From assembly GCA_021325375.1 (NCBI GenBank), contig JAJPHG010000007.1, positions 248,001 to 312,000 of the forward strand: a DNA stretch of 64,000 bases, given 5' to 3'. Under the pieces are notes generated by a model that was not told the origin of the DNA, made no database searches, and was given only the letters and a program-made list of their open reading frames with translations. This document shows positions 1-9,122 of the stretch, piece by piece (positions within the stretch are counted from its first letter, which is position 1; every line of letters starts with the position of its first letter). This DNA is from Alphaproteobacteria bacterium. Its GTDB lineage: Bacteria > Pseudomonadota > Alphaproteobacteria > Micropepsales > Micropepsaceae. The translations under genes were made by a program, and so were the position numbers.

Positions 1-221
1 TTCGTGATCGCCGAATGGCGTTCCAGCCGCTCGATTGCGCGGCTCATGCGATCAAGCCGCTTAGCCAAAGCGGCCTCAAGTCGGTCGGCGCCGTCTGGCG
101 ACAGAAACGAATCCAGCGCGACTTCCACGATCTGCACGCGCGACACCCGCTTGGCCGTTGCGTAGTCGTCTAGCCGGGCCGCGAGTTCATTGGGCAAGCG
201 GAATGTGTGGTTGCCGCGCAT
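1..221 (-). CDS. Ribbon-helix-helix (CopG-type) protein, 3' part outside the window
   Basis: The gene begins at an ATG on the minus strand at 221 and runs off the left edge, so about 73 residues are visible. The first residues read MRGNHTFRLPNELAARLDDY and are followed by a VSRVQIVEVALDSFL helix, the layout of an Arc/CopG beta-strand plus two helices. The tail (AALAKRLDRMSRAIERL) is charged and helical. The ATG lies three bases after the traG stop codon, so the two are co-transcribed. In related elements a small CopG-type gene commonly follows traG and precedes the trb genes, so mating-pair genes probably lie beyond the left edge. DNA binding and autoregulation are inferred from the family. 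Confidence 0.75.
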   Translation of the reverse strand, partial: MRGNHTFRLPNELAARLDDYATAKRVSRVQIVEVALDSFLSPDGADRLEAALAKRLDRMSRAIERLERHSAIT

Positions 222-224
222 AAA

Positions 225-2210
225 TCACATACCGAGACGGTCGGCGGGATCGAGCGGCGTCTGCCGCACGGAGTTACGAACCTGCTGATCGAAACCCGGT
301 TGGATCGGCGGCCCTGTATCGTCATTGGCGTCATCCAGCTCGAACTCCTGGGCAGGATCTGGCGGCGTTGGTGCGATGTCTTCGTGCTCGGGTAGCTCCG
401 GCTCGCGCCTTGGCCCGCCATTGGCGGGATCGGCCTCAGTGTCTGAGCTTGGTGCCGCGATCAGATGCACCCAGGCGCCAGCTGTGGGTCCGTTGGGCAA
501 GGATGGATTGGGGCGCGAAGCGCCAAGCGTCGGCAGCCGGGGCGGAGGAAGAATGCGCTCGTTCAAGCGCCGATCCTGGAAATAGCGAACCTTCTTGGCC
601 CGTATCGGTGGACAACCCGATATCAGGACAATTTCATCGGATGTCGGAAGCTGCATGATCTCGCCGGCCGTCAGCAATGGTCGGGCGGTTTCCTGTCGCG
701 ATACCATCAAATGGCCCAGCCACGGACTGAGACGATGCCCGGCATAGTTCTTCATCGCGCGCAACTCGGTGGCGACGCCAAGCGCATCGGAGACGCGCTT
801 TGCCGTGCGCTCGTCGTTGGTCGCGAAGCTCACGCGCACATGACAATTATCGAGAATGGAATTGTTCTGCCCATAGGCTTTCTCGATCTGATTGAGGGAC
901 TGCGCGATCAGAAAGGATTTGAGGCCATATCCCGCCATGAACGACAGGGTCGACTCGAAGAAATCCAGCCGACCCAGCGCGGGAAATTCATCAAGCATCA
1001 GGAGCAAGCGGTGCTTGCGTCTGTCGGATTCGAGTTCTTCCGTAAGGCGCCGCCCGATCTGGTTGAGGATCAGGCGGATCAGCGGCTTAGTCCTCGAAAT
1101 GTCGGACGGCGGCACCACGAGATAGAGCGTTAGCGGTCTGTCGCTCTCTACGAGATCAGCGATGCGCCAATCGCATTGCCGGGTAACCTTCGCAACGACG
1201 GGATCGCGATAGAGGCCCAGGAAGCTCATGGCGGTGGAAAGCACGCCCGATCTTTCATTCTCCGATTTGTTGAGCAGTTCGCGCGCTGCGCTCGCGACGA
1301 CGGGATGAACACCCCCATGACCCAGATGCGGCGTGTTCATCATTGCCCAAAGGGTCTTTTCGATGGTGCGCCGCGGGTCGGATAGGAAGTTGGCGACCCC
1401 GGCCAGTGTTTTGTCCTCCTCGGCGTAAAGAACGTGCAGGATCGTGCCAACGAGCAGAGCGTGACTGGTCTTTTCCCAGTGGTTTCGTCTCTCCAAGGCG
1501 CCTTCGGGATCGACAAGCACGTCTGCGATATTCTGTACGTCGCGTACTTCGCGCTCACCGCGGCGAACTTCCATCAATGGATTGTAGGCGGTACTTGCGG
1601 TGTTGGTGGGGTCGAACAGCAGCACGCGGCCGAAACGCGCGCGCCAGCCCGCGGTCAGAGTCCAATTCTCACCCTTGATGTCGTGCACGATAGCCGAGCC
1701 CGGCCAAGTCAGAAGCGTCGGAATCACGAGACCGACACCCTTGCCGCTCCTGGTCGGCGCGAAACACAGAACGTGTTCGGGACCGTCGTGGCGCAGATAG
1801 CTTCCTTGCCAGCGGCCTAGCATTACGCCGTCGGGATGTAGCAAATCCGCGCCGCGGACTTCCTGAGCCGTCGCCCAACGCGCAGACCCATAGGTGATCG
1901 CGTGCTTTGCTTCACGGGCGCGCCATACCGACATGGCGATTGCGACGGCGAAGGCTGCGATGCCACCCGCGCCGGCGATATATCCACCTTCGACAAAAAT
2001 GTCGTGCGCATAGGCGTCAAATGAGAACCACCACCAGAAGAAGGCTGGTGGTAGATAGAAAGGCCAGCCGAACAGTTCAAACCAGGGGCGGCCGAGTTCG
2101 GGTTGGAAGGCGAGCTGCCATGCGGTCCATTCCGTCGCGGTCCAAACGAAGGCCAGGACGACGGAGCAGACGACGATGACTTGGCCCCAGAGGATCTTTG
2201 TCGCGGACAT
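225..2210 (-). CDS. traG: TraG/VirD4-type type IV coupling protein
   Basis: This 661-residue ATPase is the inner-membrane coupling protein that hands the relaxase-DNA complex to the type IV secretion channel. Hydrophobic segments lie at about residues 9-28, 47-62 and 77-95. The Walker A motif is APTRSGKG (about 151-158), followed by the VHDIKGE segment typical of TraG. The Walker B motif is LLLMLDEFPALGRL, near residue 400, and a conserved SLNQIEKAYG segment follows. Its length matches the TraG subfamily of alphaproteobacterial elements. In related elements traG follows the relaxase directly, but here two cargo genes (2373-5058) separate them. The C-terminal 100 residues are Pro/Asp-rich and probably disordered. 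Confidence 0.95.
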   Translation of the reverse strand: MSATKILWGQVIVVCSVVLAFVWTATEWTAWQLAFQPELGRPWFELFGWPFYLPPAFFWWWFSFDAYAHDIFVEGGYIAGAGGIAAFAVAIAMSVWRAREAKHAITYGSARWATAQEVRGADLLHPDGVMLGRWQGSYLRHDGPEHVLCFAPTRSGKGVGLVIPTLLTWPGSAIVHDIKGENWTLTAGWRARFGRVLLFDPTNTASTAYNPLMEVRRGEREVRDVQNIADVLVDPEGALERRNHWEKTSHALLVGTILHVLYAEEDKTLAGVANFLSDPRRTIEKTLWAMMNTPHLGHGGVHPVVASAARELLNKSENERSGVLSTAMSFLGLYRDPVVAKVTRQCDWRIADLVESDRPLTLYLVVPPSDISRTKPLIRLILNQIGRRLTEELESDRRKHRLLLMLDEFPALGRLDFFESTLSFMAGYGLKSFLIAQSLNQIEKAYGQNNSILDNCHVRVSFATNDERTAKRVSDALGVATELRAMKNYAGHRLSPWLGHLMVSRQETARPLLTAGEIMQLPTSDEIVLISGCPPIRAKKVRYFQDRRLNERILPPPRLPTLGASRPNPSLPNGPTAGAWVHLIAAPSSDTEADPANGGPRREPELPEHEDIAPTPPDPAQEFELDDANDDTGPPIQPGFDQQVRNSVRQTPLDPADRLGM

Positions 2211-2372
2211 GGTGGCGAGATCGCGCGGGTTCGGTCGCGCCGCAAGAGCAAGTTAGCAGCGGGCGAAAATTAGGATAAGCAGGCGTGGAAATCGGCGTCT
2301 GCCCAGATGTCTCAGTGAGTATTTCGGCTATTGAGGCGGCATAACTCCGAGGACTGACTCTCTAGAATCCGG

Positions 2373-3656
2373 TTAGGTCGCCTCATCCACCTCGCCTGAA
2401 TCATGCGATGCAGCCCGGCTGCGCAGCGACGCGATGATATTGTCCAGCCGCCGCAGTAGATCGTCGTAGGTCAGGATATCGATCATGTTGGCATACTTGC
2501 GCTTGATGATCTCCAGGTCGAGCTGCTGGCTCGCATCCAGCGCCGGCGAGCCGTTCGGCCGCCGGTCACGGCCGAGAATGATCATTGCCTTGGGGCTAGT
2601 GATGCGGATTCTCATGCCAGACGGCAACTTGTGGGCGTAGCGCTGAGTGAGCGTCTTCTCGCCGGCTAAACCCCACTTGGAGAGGTGGAACAGGTATTTC
2701 TCCGCCTGCATGATGCCGCCAGAGAGTTCTTTGGTCGGAATGTAGTTGTCCCGGTACGGAGTGCGGCCCAATAGGGCGTCGTCGAACGGCTTCTTGATTT
2801 CGATGACGTCGATGTTTCCAGCCGCGTCGATCAGCGCCAGATCGATGAAGCGGTCCTTGGTAGCCCCGGGCGTCGAATAGGCGTCCACGACCTTCACGTT
2901 CGATAGGACCGCGACGTATTTGGGGAAGATCAGCAGCAGGAAGTTGAGGATCATCTTCTGCCAGTCGCCTTCGGACCTCGTGCTGCTATCTCGCAACCAA
3001 TCTGCGATAGTGTCGCGGATGTAGACGTACTTCTCGATCTCGGTCTGTAGCAGCTCTGGTTGCGCCAGCGCCGCGTCGGTCATTGTCGAGCGCCGGCGGT
3101 TCAAATAGGCCTCGTACTGCGCCCGTGCGTCCTTCAGGGGTGTAATGTAGTCGCCAACAACGGTCGCTACCCTGGCGGCGGCGTAGCGGTTGAGTTCGCC
3201 GGTATTGGGGAATTTGCTCAACAGCGCCTGGAAATCGGGAATCGGAATGGCACCCGTCCGGCTTCCGCCGACGATGATTGGCTGACCGGGATCGATGAGA
3301 TCTGCCATCTTGCTAAAGATGGAGATATTCCGCTCGGCGACGAAGACTTTACGCTCCAGATCCAGGCCCGCCTCGGCGATGAGCACCGGGTTGTCAATAG
3401 CGAGAATCCGACCTTCGATATGGAAGTAGCCGTCATGGCGCGTGGCGAAGCGGAACTGATACTGAAAGTCCTCGAAGTCGTTGTCCTCGGGAGTCACGTC
3501 GGGCTCGGCGACTAGGTCCTGGCGCTCGAACGTGAAGACCCGGCTGAGAGTGACGGTGCCGTGGTCCCGCAGCTCCCGCCAAACCCATCCATTGCCTGGC
3601 TGTTCGGCCCGGTAGGTCAACACCACGTCCGATGCGGAAATCACGAAATCAAGCAA
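2373..3656 (-). CDS. Shedu-like (DUF4263) defence nuclease
   Basis: This 427-residue protein has an unrecognised N-terminal half and a C-terminal PD-(D/E)XK nuclease-like domain at about 250-420. The visible motif is FIDLALID, then NIDVIEIKKP (the Asp and the E-x-K), followed by a conserved SGGIMQAEKYLFHL segment and a PKAMIILGR strand. These are the marks of the DUF4263 domain of SduA, the single protein of the Shedu anti-phage system. The longest start is a TTG at 3656 with a G-rich stretch upstream, and internal GTG codons are alternatives. The gene is divergent from the nuclease-like gene at 3712, with 55 bases between them, inside the transfer operon. The Shedu call rests on the motif and length; anti-phage activity is inferred. 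Confidence 0.75.
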   Translation of the reverse strand: MLDFVISASDVVLTYRAEQPGNGWVWRELRDHGTVTLSRVFTFERQDLVAEPDVTPEDNDFEDFQYQFRFATRHDGYFHIEGRILAIDNPVLIAEAGLDLERKVFVAERNISIFSKMADLIDPGQPIIVGGSRTGAIPIPDFQALLSKFPNTGELNRYAAARVATVVGDYITPLKDARAQYEAYLNRRRSTMTDAALAQPELLQTEIEKYVYIRDTIADWLRDSSTRSEGDWQKMILNFLLLIFPKYVAVLSNVKVVDAYSTPGATKDRFIDLALIDAAGNIDVIEIKKPFDDALLGRTPYRDNYIPTKELSGGIMQAEKYLFHLSKWGLAGEKTLTQRYAHKLPSGMRIRITSPKAMIILGRDRRPNGSPALDASQQLDLEIIKRKYANMIDILTYDDLLRRLDNIIASLRSRAASHDSGEVDEAT

Positions 3657-3711
3657 GGTTTCAGCCCCCGGGCGGTGGCCCTATATTGGTGCAGCACAAG
3701 TAAAGGTTCGC

Positions 3712-5058
3712 ATGCCACCCGCCCGCCCAGAACCCCCGAAAGATCCTTCGCCCCGCCGCGCCACCCAAGCCGCGATTGGGCGGGCATATTGGGCATTTTA
3801 CGACGGCACAACTCTTCGTTTGCGATCGAATTGGCTGCCCTGGGTCGACCCAGAAGACCTTGAAGCCGTGGAAGCACTCGCCAAGCTGCATCCCAGTCAG
3901 CCGATCGCCGAATTGCACCGGCAGATGCTTCAGGACCTCACCACCAAGGACGCCCTTGTGAATGAGGCGGCCCAGCAGATTTTTAAGCAGCGCTACGATC
4001 AGGCCGTCGCGATCGCTCTACCGGCAACCCGGGCCTATCTGCGCCACGCCCAGGCTATCAACACGCTGACCCGCAACCACAGCTTGGCGACGGTCGACCT
4101 GAAGACCCTCAAGGCGATCGACGGGTTTGGGCACGCTGACGCCGCGTTCGGTAAATTTGCCAAGGATTTGACGGCGAAACTTGGCGGAAAGACCGAGATG
4201 TTCGATGTCATCGCTTACAGCCAATTTTTCGAGGTCTATGGAGAGGCGGTCACTCTTCAACACCTACGGTCATGCCCTGGGATACAGACCGGCCGTGTAG
4301 AGGAGTCCAAGATTCCAGGCGAGGGCCGGCCGGATTTCGTCTGCAGGACAGACGAAGGCGAGGCCTTCTACATCGAGGTGAAGTCGCTCGACATCGTGAG
4401 TGGTGAGTTTCGTCATCGCGAGATGATGGACGACGCGCTCGATGTTCAAGTCGAGCTCGAGGCCCGCCGCAAAGAGGGGCGCCGCGTGTCCTTCGCGGAG
4501 GGGACAATCGATCCTTATCGTGCGCTTGGTCAGACCGAAGGCTACGATCCCCGGTCGCTGAAACTCACCATCGATACCCTGCGGGAAAAGTGCCGGACGG
4601 CGTTCAAGCCGAGCCAATTCCAGCTCGGCCCTACTTTCGCGCTGGCCGTGGTCGACCGGCTGGTTCTCCCAGGCGGTCGACATTCGCTTGCCCCCTACTA
4701 CTATGAGCCCCTCCATTCTGGATGTTGCATCAGCGGGGTGCTTTGGCAGGCCGCCTACGGACGGGTCGGCACGCCGATCTTCCAGCTGCCGGATTTCGAA
4801 GGGAAGCCGACGCTCGAGGCTCACCTGGCGACGGACGGGCTCTACGCAGACAGCTATCGGGCGTTTCGTGGCGAAGGGTTGATCGTGCTCGACACGCATT
4901 GCGGCCAGCGCGTTGCGTATGGCCTCGCCAGCCCCTTGGCCTCGCCCGCGCCCTGGTCTTCGGACCTGACCGAACGTGTGCTGCGACTGATATGCAACGC
5001 TCAAAACGACGCCGGGAACAGCTTCGCCTATCTTCTTTCTGACGCTCGAACGAGCTGA
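3712..5058 (+). CDS. PD-(D/E)XK nuclease-like protein of unknown family
   Basis: I do not recognise the family of this 448-residue protein. Near residues 205-225 it carries GRPDFVCRTDEGEAFYIEVKSLD, a clear PD-(D/E)XK core (the PD, then E-x-K), so a restriction-like nuclease fold is likely. The N-terminal 180 residues are helical. The C-terminal part has a conserved-looking YYYEPLHSGCCISGVLW stretch. It is the only plus-strand gene in the transfer region and diverges from the Shedu-like gene with a 55-base gap, so the two probably moved together as one cargo. It could be a second component of that system, or an independent defence or repair nuclease. It ends about 120 bases before the relaxase 3' end. 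Confidence 0.65.
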   Translation: MPPARPEPPKDPSPRRATQAAIGRAYWAFYDGTTLRLRSNWLPWVDPEDLEAVEALAKLHPSQPIAELHRQMLQDLTTKDALVNEAAQQIFKQRYDQAVAIALPATRAYLRHAQAINTLTRNHSLATVDLKTLKAIDGFGHADAAFGKFAKDLTAKLGGKTEMFDVIAYSQFFEVYGEAVTLQHLRSCPGIQTGRVEESKIPGEGRPDFVCRTDEGEAFYIEVKSLDIVSGEFRHREMMDDALDVQVELEARRKEGRRVSFAEGTIDPYRALGQTEGYDPRSLKLTIDTLREKCRTAFKPSQFQLGPTFALAVVDRLVLPGGRHSLAPYYYEPLHSGCCISGVLWQAAYGRVGTPIFQLPDFEGKPTLEAHLATDGLYADSYRAFRGEGLIVLDTHCGQRVAYGLASPLASPAPWSSDLTERVLRLICNAQNDAGNSFAYLLSDARTS

Positions 5059-5179
5059 CAGCATGCCGACCCGATCCAATCCTCTCGGGGTGGCCGAGGT
5101 TGAATTCGACGCAAAAGGAACGATAAGGCGTCGCCGCAGTCGACCGATCAGTGTGTCCGCGCGTGTCTGGAGAAAATAC

Positions 5180-6931
5180 TTAGAGTTCCAGACCGCGTTT
5201 CCGACCGAAACTCCATGCAATGCCGTTCGCCGTGGCGATACCGCGAACCTCTTGGCCAAGATGTTGTTCGAGCGCTGGCCTCCACGGCACCAGCTGAAAC
5301 CCCAGCCCGTCGTCGATCATCGCGAAGCGCCCCGAGGCGAGCGTCACGCGCTGGCGGTAGACGCCGGAGATAGGCTGACCCTCCACAGGCGGCTGGTGAG
5401 CAAGTCCATGTTTCCCAGCAAGCTTGGCGGCGGTCTCATCGAGCTCGCGACGGCGCAGCGTGGCCAGGAGATCGCTCGCAAATAGCACCCGCTGTCCCTG
5501 CCGGCGCGCCAATCCTTCTTCGGCCAGATGATCAATCCGATTGGACATCGCGGCGCGGACATCAGCGCCGAAACCGGCATTGCTGATCGGCGGATCCCGC
5601 GTGAGCAACTGCCGGTCAATCCAGGTCGCACCCGGGGCTCTGATCTGCGCCTCGATGGAGAGATCGGACCGGATGGCGAGCGCCAGTCGCTTGCGGCCTT
5701 TCTCGTCTTCATATGCCCGGCTTTCGACCACAGCGCCGGGGTCAGCATCGCCGGTCATCTCGAGATCGGAAAACTTCAGATGATGGGTGCGCCCGTCGAT
5801 TCCTTCGATGATCGCATAGGCGGTCCCATTCAGTTCATCGTGGAGGCCACGATCGGCGAGCCTGCCAACAATCGGTTCGGTAGGTGCGCCGGGATGGAGT
5901 GCAAAACCAGACACATCCGCCTCGCGGCCGGCGCCAGTTAGCGCCCGGTGCATGGTCTTGATGATATCGCCGCGGATGGAAAGGTCGCGGAGCGTTTGCT
6001 CGAGGCCAGGCTTTAGGCTCCATTGCGCCGGTGCGATCTGTTCGGCCAGACCAAGCCGTTCCAATGTCTGCACCCGGCCAGCTAGGAGACGGCGCGGCTC
6101 GGTGTCTCCATCCGATGCACGGGGCCTCAGATCGACGATGCCACCATTGTCGTCAGCGGTGCTGCGCAGGCTACGATCGAAGTTCGTCCAGCGCTCGGCC
6201 TGAACATCCTTCTCCAATGCCGACTGGATTTCGTGCTCGGTGCGCGGACCGAGTTCCAGACCGACGAGTTGCGCCGCCCGCAAACGAAAGCCGCGGCTGA
6301 TGTAGTCACGGCTGATGACGAGATCCTTGCCGCCGGCGAGCTTGCCGCGGACCAGGACGTGTATGTGCGGATTATCAGTATTCCAGTGATCGACCGCGAC
6401 CCAGTCGAGCTTGGTACCAAGATCGTGCTCGGCCTCCTTCATCAGCTTGCGGGTAAAGGTCTTGAGATCGGCCATGTTGGGTGCGTCTTCGGGAGAGACG
6501 ATGAAGCGGAAGTGATGTCGGTCCTCCTCGCAGCGCTCCGCGAAACCCTTGGTGTCGGCCTGGTCTGACCGGGCGTCGAACATCCGAGCGTCCTGACCGT
6601 CGCGGGTGACGCCCTCGCGCTTCAAGTAGCTGATGTGCTTGGCGAGTGGGGCGGAACGAAATTTGGAGCCTTTGTGCCGGACCACGCGGGCCTTCACGAC
6701 CACGCGCCGAGACGGAGACTTCAACCCAAGAGATCGCGCCGCCTTGCCACCACGGCCGAAGGTCGATCGGCCTCCGCCGCGACCGCCGCGGGCGAAGCGC
6801 GAACCGGTATGCCCCGCTTTCTTCGCGGCCCGCATCACCTGGGCGACATAGCTCTTCGATTTGCGCGCGCCTTTGTTGCCGTCGCGGATGCGGCCAGGCC
6901 GAACGCGCAGGTCATCGTCGCGGCTAGCCAT
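5180..6931 (-). CDS. Relaxase/mobilization nuclease, DUF3363 (MOBP-like)
   Basis: This 583-residue relaxase nicks the transfer origin and stays attached to the transferred strand. The N-terminal 90 residues are Arg/Lys/Gly-rich. The metal-binding motif is HWNTDNPHIHVLVRG, near residue 190 (two His of the HUH type), preceded by a FRFIVSPEDA strand typical of these relaxases. The C-terminal half matches the DUF3363 arrangement (LLTRDPP, PWRPALEQHLGQ, SWSFGRKRGLEL at the end). The longer frame starts at 6967, but the ATG at 6931 gives the usual MASRDDDLRVRPGRIRD start. It follows the lytic transglycosylase after about 250 non-coding bases, and in related elements the next gene would be traG. Confidence 0.93.
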   Translation of the reverse strand: MASRDDDLRVRPGRIRDGNKGARKSKSYVAQVMRAAKKAGHTGSRFARGGRGGGRSTFGRGGKAARSLGLKSPSRRVVVKARVVRHKGSKFRSAPLAKHISYLKREGVTRDGQDARMFDARSDQADTKGFAERCEEDRHHFRFIVSPEDAPNMADLKTFTRKLMKEAEHDLGTKLDWVAVDHWNTDNPHIHVLVRGKLAGGKDLVISRDYISRGFRLRAAQLVGLELGPRTEHEIQSALEKDVQAERWTNFDRSLRSTADDNGGIVDLRPRASDGDTEPRRLLAGRVQTLERLGLAEQIAPAQWSLKPGLEQTLRDLSIRGDIIKTMHRALTGAGREADVSGFALHPGAPTEPIVGRLADRGLHDELNGTAYAIIEGIDGRTHHLKFSDLEMTGDADPGAVVESRAYEDEKGRKRLALAIRSDLSIEAQIRAPGATWIDRQLLTRDPPISNAGFGADVRAAMSNRIDHLAEEGLARRQGQRVLFASDLLATLRRRELDETAAKLAGKHGLAHQPPVEGQPISGVYRQRVTLASGRFAMIDDGLGFQLVPWRPALEQHLGQEVRGIATANGIAWSFGRKRGLEL

Positions 6932-7180
6932 CGCATAAATTCGCGCATTCGGATGGGTGGCTGGCATCTAAGTCTTTGAATATCCGCGATGACGGATCGA
7001 TGAGGCTGGCTGGATGCGTCGCGTCCGCGTGCGCAAGCGTCTGCACCACAACGACAATCCACGATCCGCCAAGGACGCTTTTATCTCGCGCTCTTTTGGT
7101 TGGGTGGTGGGAGTGGTTGGACCTGGCGAAGACGCCGGCATTTGGGTGGCGGTTGAGGGTGGCGGCGAAGGACACGACGC
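6932..7180. other. Non-coding gap upstream of the relaxase gene; possible oriT location
   Basis: About 250 bases separate the transglycosylase stop from the relaxase start. No gene is visible, and I could not identify a nic site or a convincing inverted repeat. The sequence is T/G-rich on the plus strand, with repeated GGTGG and GGTTG words around 7100-7170. Transfer origins commonly lie next to the relaxase gene, so this is the first place to look for oriT. That is inference from position only. Confidence 0.25.
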
Positions 7181-7996
7181 TCATCGCTGATCGGGCATTC
7201 GGACCGACACGAACAGTCCGTCCGACTGCGGCCCGAGTGCAAAAGTCGGTGATGTCGTTGTGCTTTGAGAGGCAGAAGCATCAGGCGCGCTGTTCGACGG
7301 CGGATGCGATGCTGGCGATATTGTGAACAGGCCCGAGACTCGCCAGTCGTCTGCGCCACTCGTTGCAGGTGGTGCGATGCCAAGCCGCAAATCCGGCAAC
7401 ATCTGCGCCAGCGTCGAAAGGTAATGTTTGGTCTCGTCGTTGAGCGGCCGAAGGCCAGCCAGGTAGTCCTGATACCGCTTCGGCCCCGCATTGTAGGCAG
7501 CGAGAAACCCAGATGCGCCAAAGCGGTCGAACAATTCGCGCAGATACGCAGCACCACCCAGAATATTGTCATGCGGATCGAATGGATCGTTGCCGAGGCG
7601 ATATTGGATGCGCAGCGCGGACCAGGTGTCGGGCATCAATTGCATGAGCCCCATCGCGCCCTTGGGCGACACGGCTTTCGGATTGCCCGCGCTCTCGACG
7701 TGCATAACGGCGCGCACCCAAGACGCCGGAACGCCGAAGCGCCGCGAGGCTTCATCTGTGAAGTCCACATAGAGATTGGAAGCAATGGCAGACGGGCTCC
7801 GCAGAGTCTCGGCGTTTGCGCCGGTGCAATGGATCGACAGCGCAAGGGCGGTCACGCCTGCGATGTGCGGCAAGACTGCGGCGAGCTGGCGACAGGCGAC
7901 ACACCACAATAGCCACGGTGGAACGGCCGAAACGGAGTGAGGGCCGAGCTTTGGGAAGGGCATTGGACAAACCGTGTGGAAGCGGGCGTGCTGCAT
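7181..7996 (-). CDS. Conjugal-transfer lytic transglycosylase (SLT domain)
   Basis: This 271-residue periplasmic enzyme cleaves peptidoglycan to make room for the transfer apparatus. A hydrophobic stretch ends near ANAE (about residue 62), consistent with an export signal. The SLT core follows: MHVESAGNPKAVSPKGAMGL, with the catalytic Glu at about 101, then MQLMPDTW and, near 165, FLAAYNAGP. The last 60 residues are Ser/Pro/Thr-rich. The frame is open far upstream, but the ATG at 7996 lies two bases past the TraF stop, which fits translational coupling. It belongs to the transfer operon with TraF and DUF2840. Confidence 0.88.
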   Translation of the reverse strand: MQHARFHTVCPMPFPKLGPHSVSAVPPWLLWCVACRQLAAVLPHIAGVTALALSIHCTGANAETLRSPSAIASNLYVDFTDEASRRFGVPASWVRAVMHVESAGNPKAVSPKGAMGLMQLMPDTWSALRIQYRLGNDPFDPHDNILGGAAYLRELFDRFGASGFLAAYNAGPKRYQDYLAGLRPLNDETKHYLSTLAQMLPDLRLGIAPPATSGADDWRVSGLFTISPASHPPSNSAPDASASQSTTTSPTFALGPQSDGLFVSVRMPDQR

Positions 7997-7998
7997 GA

Positions 7999-8556
7999 TC
8001 AGTGCTCCGAGACAGTCCAGAGAGGTTCGGCGCGGGAGCCAATAGTGTTCGCGGGCAGCGCGCCGAAATACCGTCCGTCGAACGAGTCCGAGATGGTCGG
8101 GTTGAGAAGAAACACTTGGCCGGCGCGAAGCGTCCGGCAGCCCTTCCAGGACGGCAGCGATCTGCCGAGGGCGTCGCGTTCGCGTGCTATGGCGATAGCG
8201 CGGCCATCTATCGTGACGGCGCGCGCAAAGCGACAGACTGTTTGACCATCCAGCGCCGCGATGTGCTTTAGAAGGGGTACGCCGAGCGGAAGATAACCGC
8301 GCAGCGCCGCGAAGCGCGCAAGCGGTTCCGGCGGCGCGACGGTGACCAACTCGTCGACATGTAGAGGCGACGCGGGATGCAGCAGATAAAGGCCGAGCGG
8401 AGCACTCGCGCTGGCGTTCCAAAGCAGAAGCTTGGGAAGGAATGCGCGGGGCGTCGTGTTCTGCCACACCGGTATGGGTGCTTCGAGTACCGAGCCTGCA
8501 AGTTGGCCGAGAACCGCGACGATGGCGGTTGCCAGGACGGCCGTGCGGCCATTCAT
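7999..8556 (-). CDS. traF: S26-family signal peptidase, TraF-like
   Basis: This is a 185-residue, membrane-anchored serine protease of the type that matures conjugative pilin. An N-terminal hydrophobic helix covers about residues 5-25. The catalytic Ser lies in NASASAPLGLYLLHP, the S-x-P-x-GLY box of the family. The candidate catalytic Lys is in GVPLLKHIAALDGQ, followed by VTIDG and a C-terminal ISDSFDGRYFGALP strand set with the SFDGRYFG box of TraF. The ATG at 8556 overlaps the DUF2840 stop by four bases, favouring it over the longer start at 8583. Confidence 0.88.
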   Translation of the reverse strand: MNGRTAVLATAIVAVLGQLAGSVLEAPIPVWQNTTPRAFLPKLLLWNASASAPLGLYLLHPASPLHVDELVTVAPPEPLARFAALRGYLPLGVPLLKHIAALDGQTVCRFARAVTIDGRAIAIARERDALGRSLPSWKGCRTLRAGQVFLLNPTISDSFDGRYFGALPANTIGSRAEPLWTVSEH

Positions 8557-9113
8557 GGCAACAACGCCTTCCGCGCGAGCCAAACGGCGTGGCGCTGCTT
8601 GGTGTAGTCGCGCGGCTCCTGATTGACGCTGAGACGGTTATGGATGTGCCGCCAATGGTCGGGGCAGATGTCAGCGGGATCGAAACCAGCCTGTTCGATG
8701 GCATCGATCAGTTGCAGCACGAACTGCACCTTCGGCCAGCCGGACATACGCAGGAGGATTTCGCCGCCGGGACGCATGAAGCCGATGCTGGTCATCGCTT
8801 CGTGCGGCTCCAAGGCGCGCAAGATGTCGATCCGCGACAGCACGGTTCCGAACGCATTAGACTGCCAGCGGACGAAAGCGAAGATGCTGCTGGGCGCGAA
8901 TGTAAGGACACGGCGCTGACGGTCGATGATCCGGTCATCGACAGGGCGGCCGAAGCGAATCCAGCGCTCGACCTTGCCTTCATCCCACATCAGCTCGACC
9001 TGTGTGGAGGCGAGCGGTGATGTCCGTTCAGCGTCCAGCGCGCAAACGGATGGCGCCGAAATACCACTCTTCGTTGGCAATACGCCTGAGAGACTTTCGT
9101 TGGTTGATGGCAT
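8553..9113 (-). CDS. DUF2840 family protein
   Basis: This 186-residue protein matches DUF2840, found almost only in the transfer operons of these alphaproteobacterial elements. The recognisable core begins near residue 38 (VELMWDEGKVERWIRFG) and continues with the RRVLTFAPSSIFAFVRWQSN and CPDHWRHIHNRLSVNQEP blocks. The first 35 residues are not conserved-looking, so the true start may be internal. Its stop overlaps the TraF start. No biochemical role is known to me. In comparable elements parA and a replication-initiator gene lie just upstream, but here the next gene is a short HTH protein ten bases away. Confidence 0.8.
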   Translation of the reverse strand: MPSTNESLSGVLPTKSGISAPSVCALDAERTSPLASTQVELMWDEGKVERWIRFGRPVDDRIIDRQRRVLTFAPSSIFAFVRWQSNAFGTVLSRIDILRALEPHEAMTSIGFMRPGGEILLRMSGWPKVQFVLQLIDAIEQAGFDPADICPDHWRHIHNRLSVNQEPRDYTKQRHAVWLARKALLP

Positions 9114-9122
9114 GGCGAGGCC

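Noticed and set aside
5063..5485. 140-residue plus-strand frame after the PD-(D/E)XK gene
   Set aside because: Most of it is antisense to the conserved relaxase C-terminus, and it has no recognisable motif.
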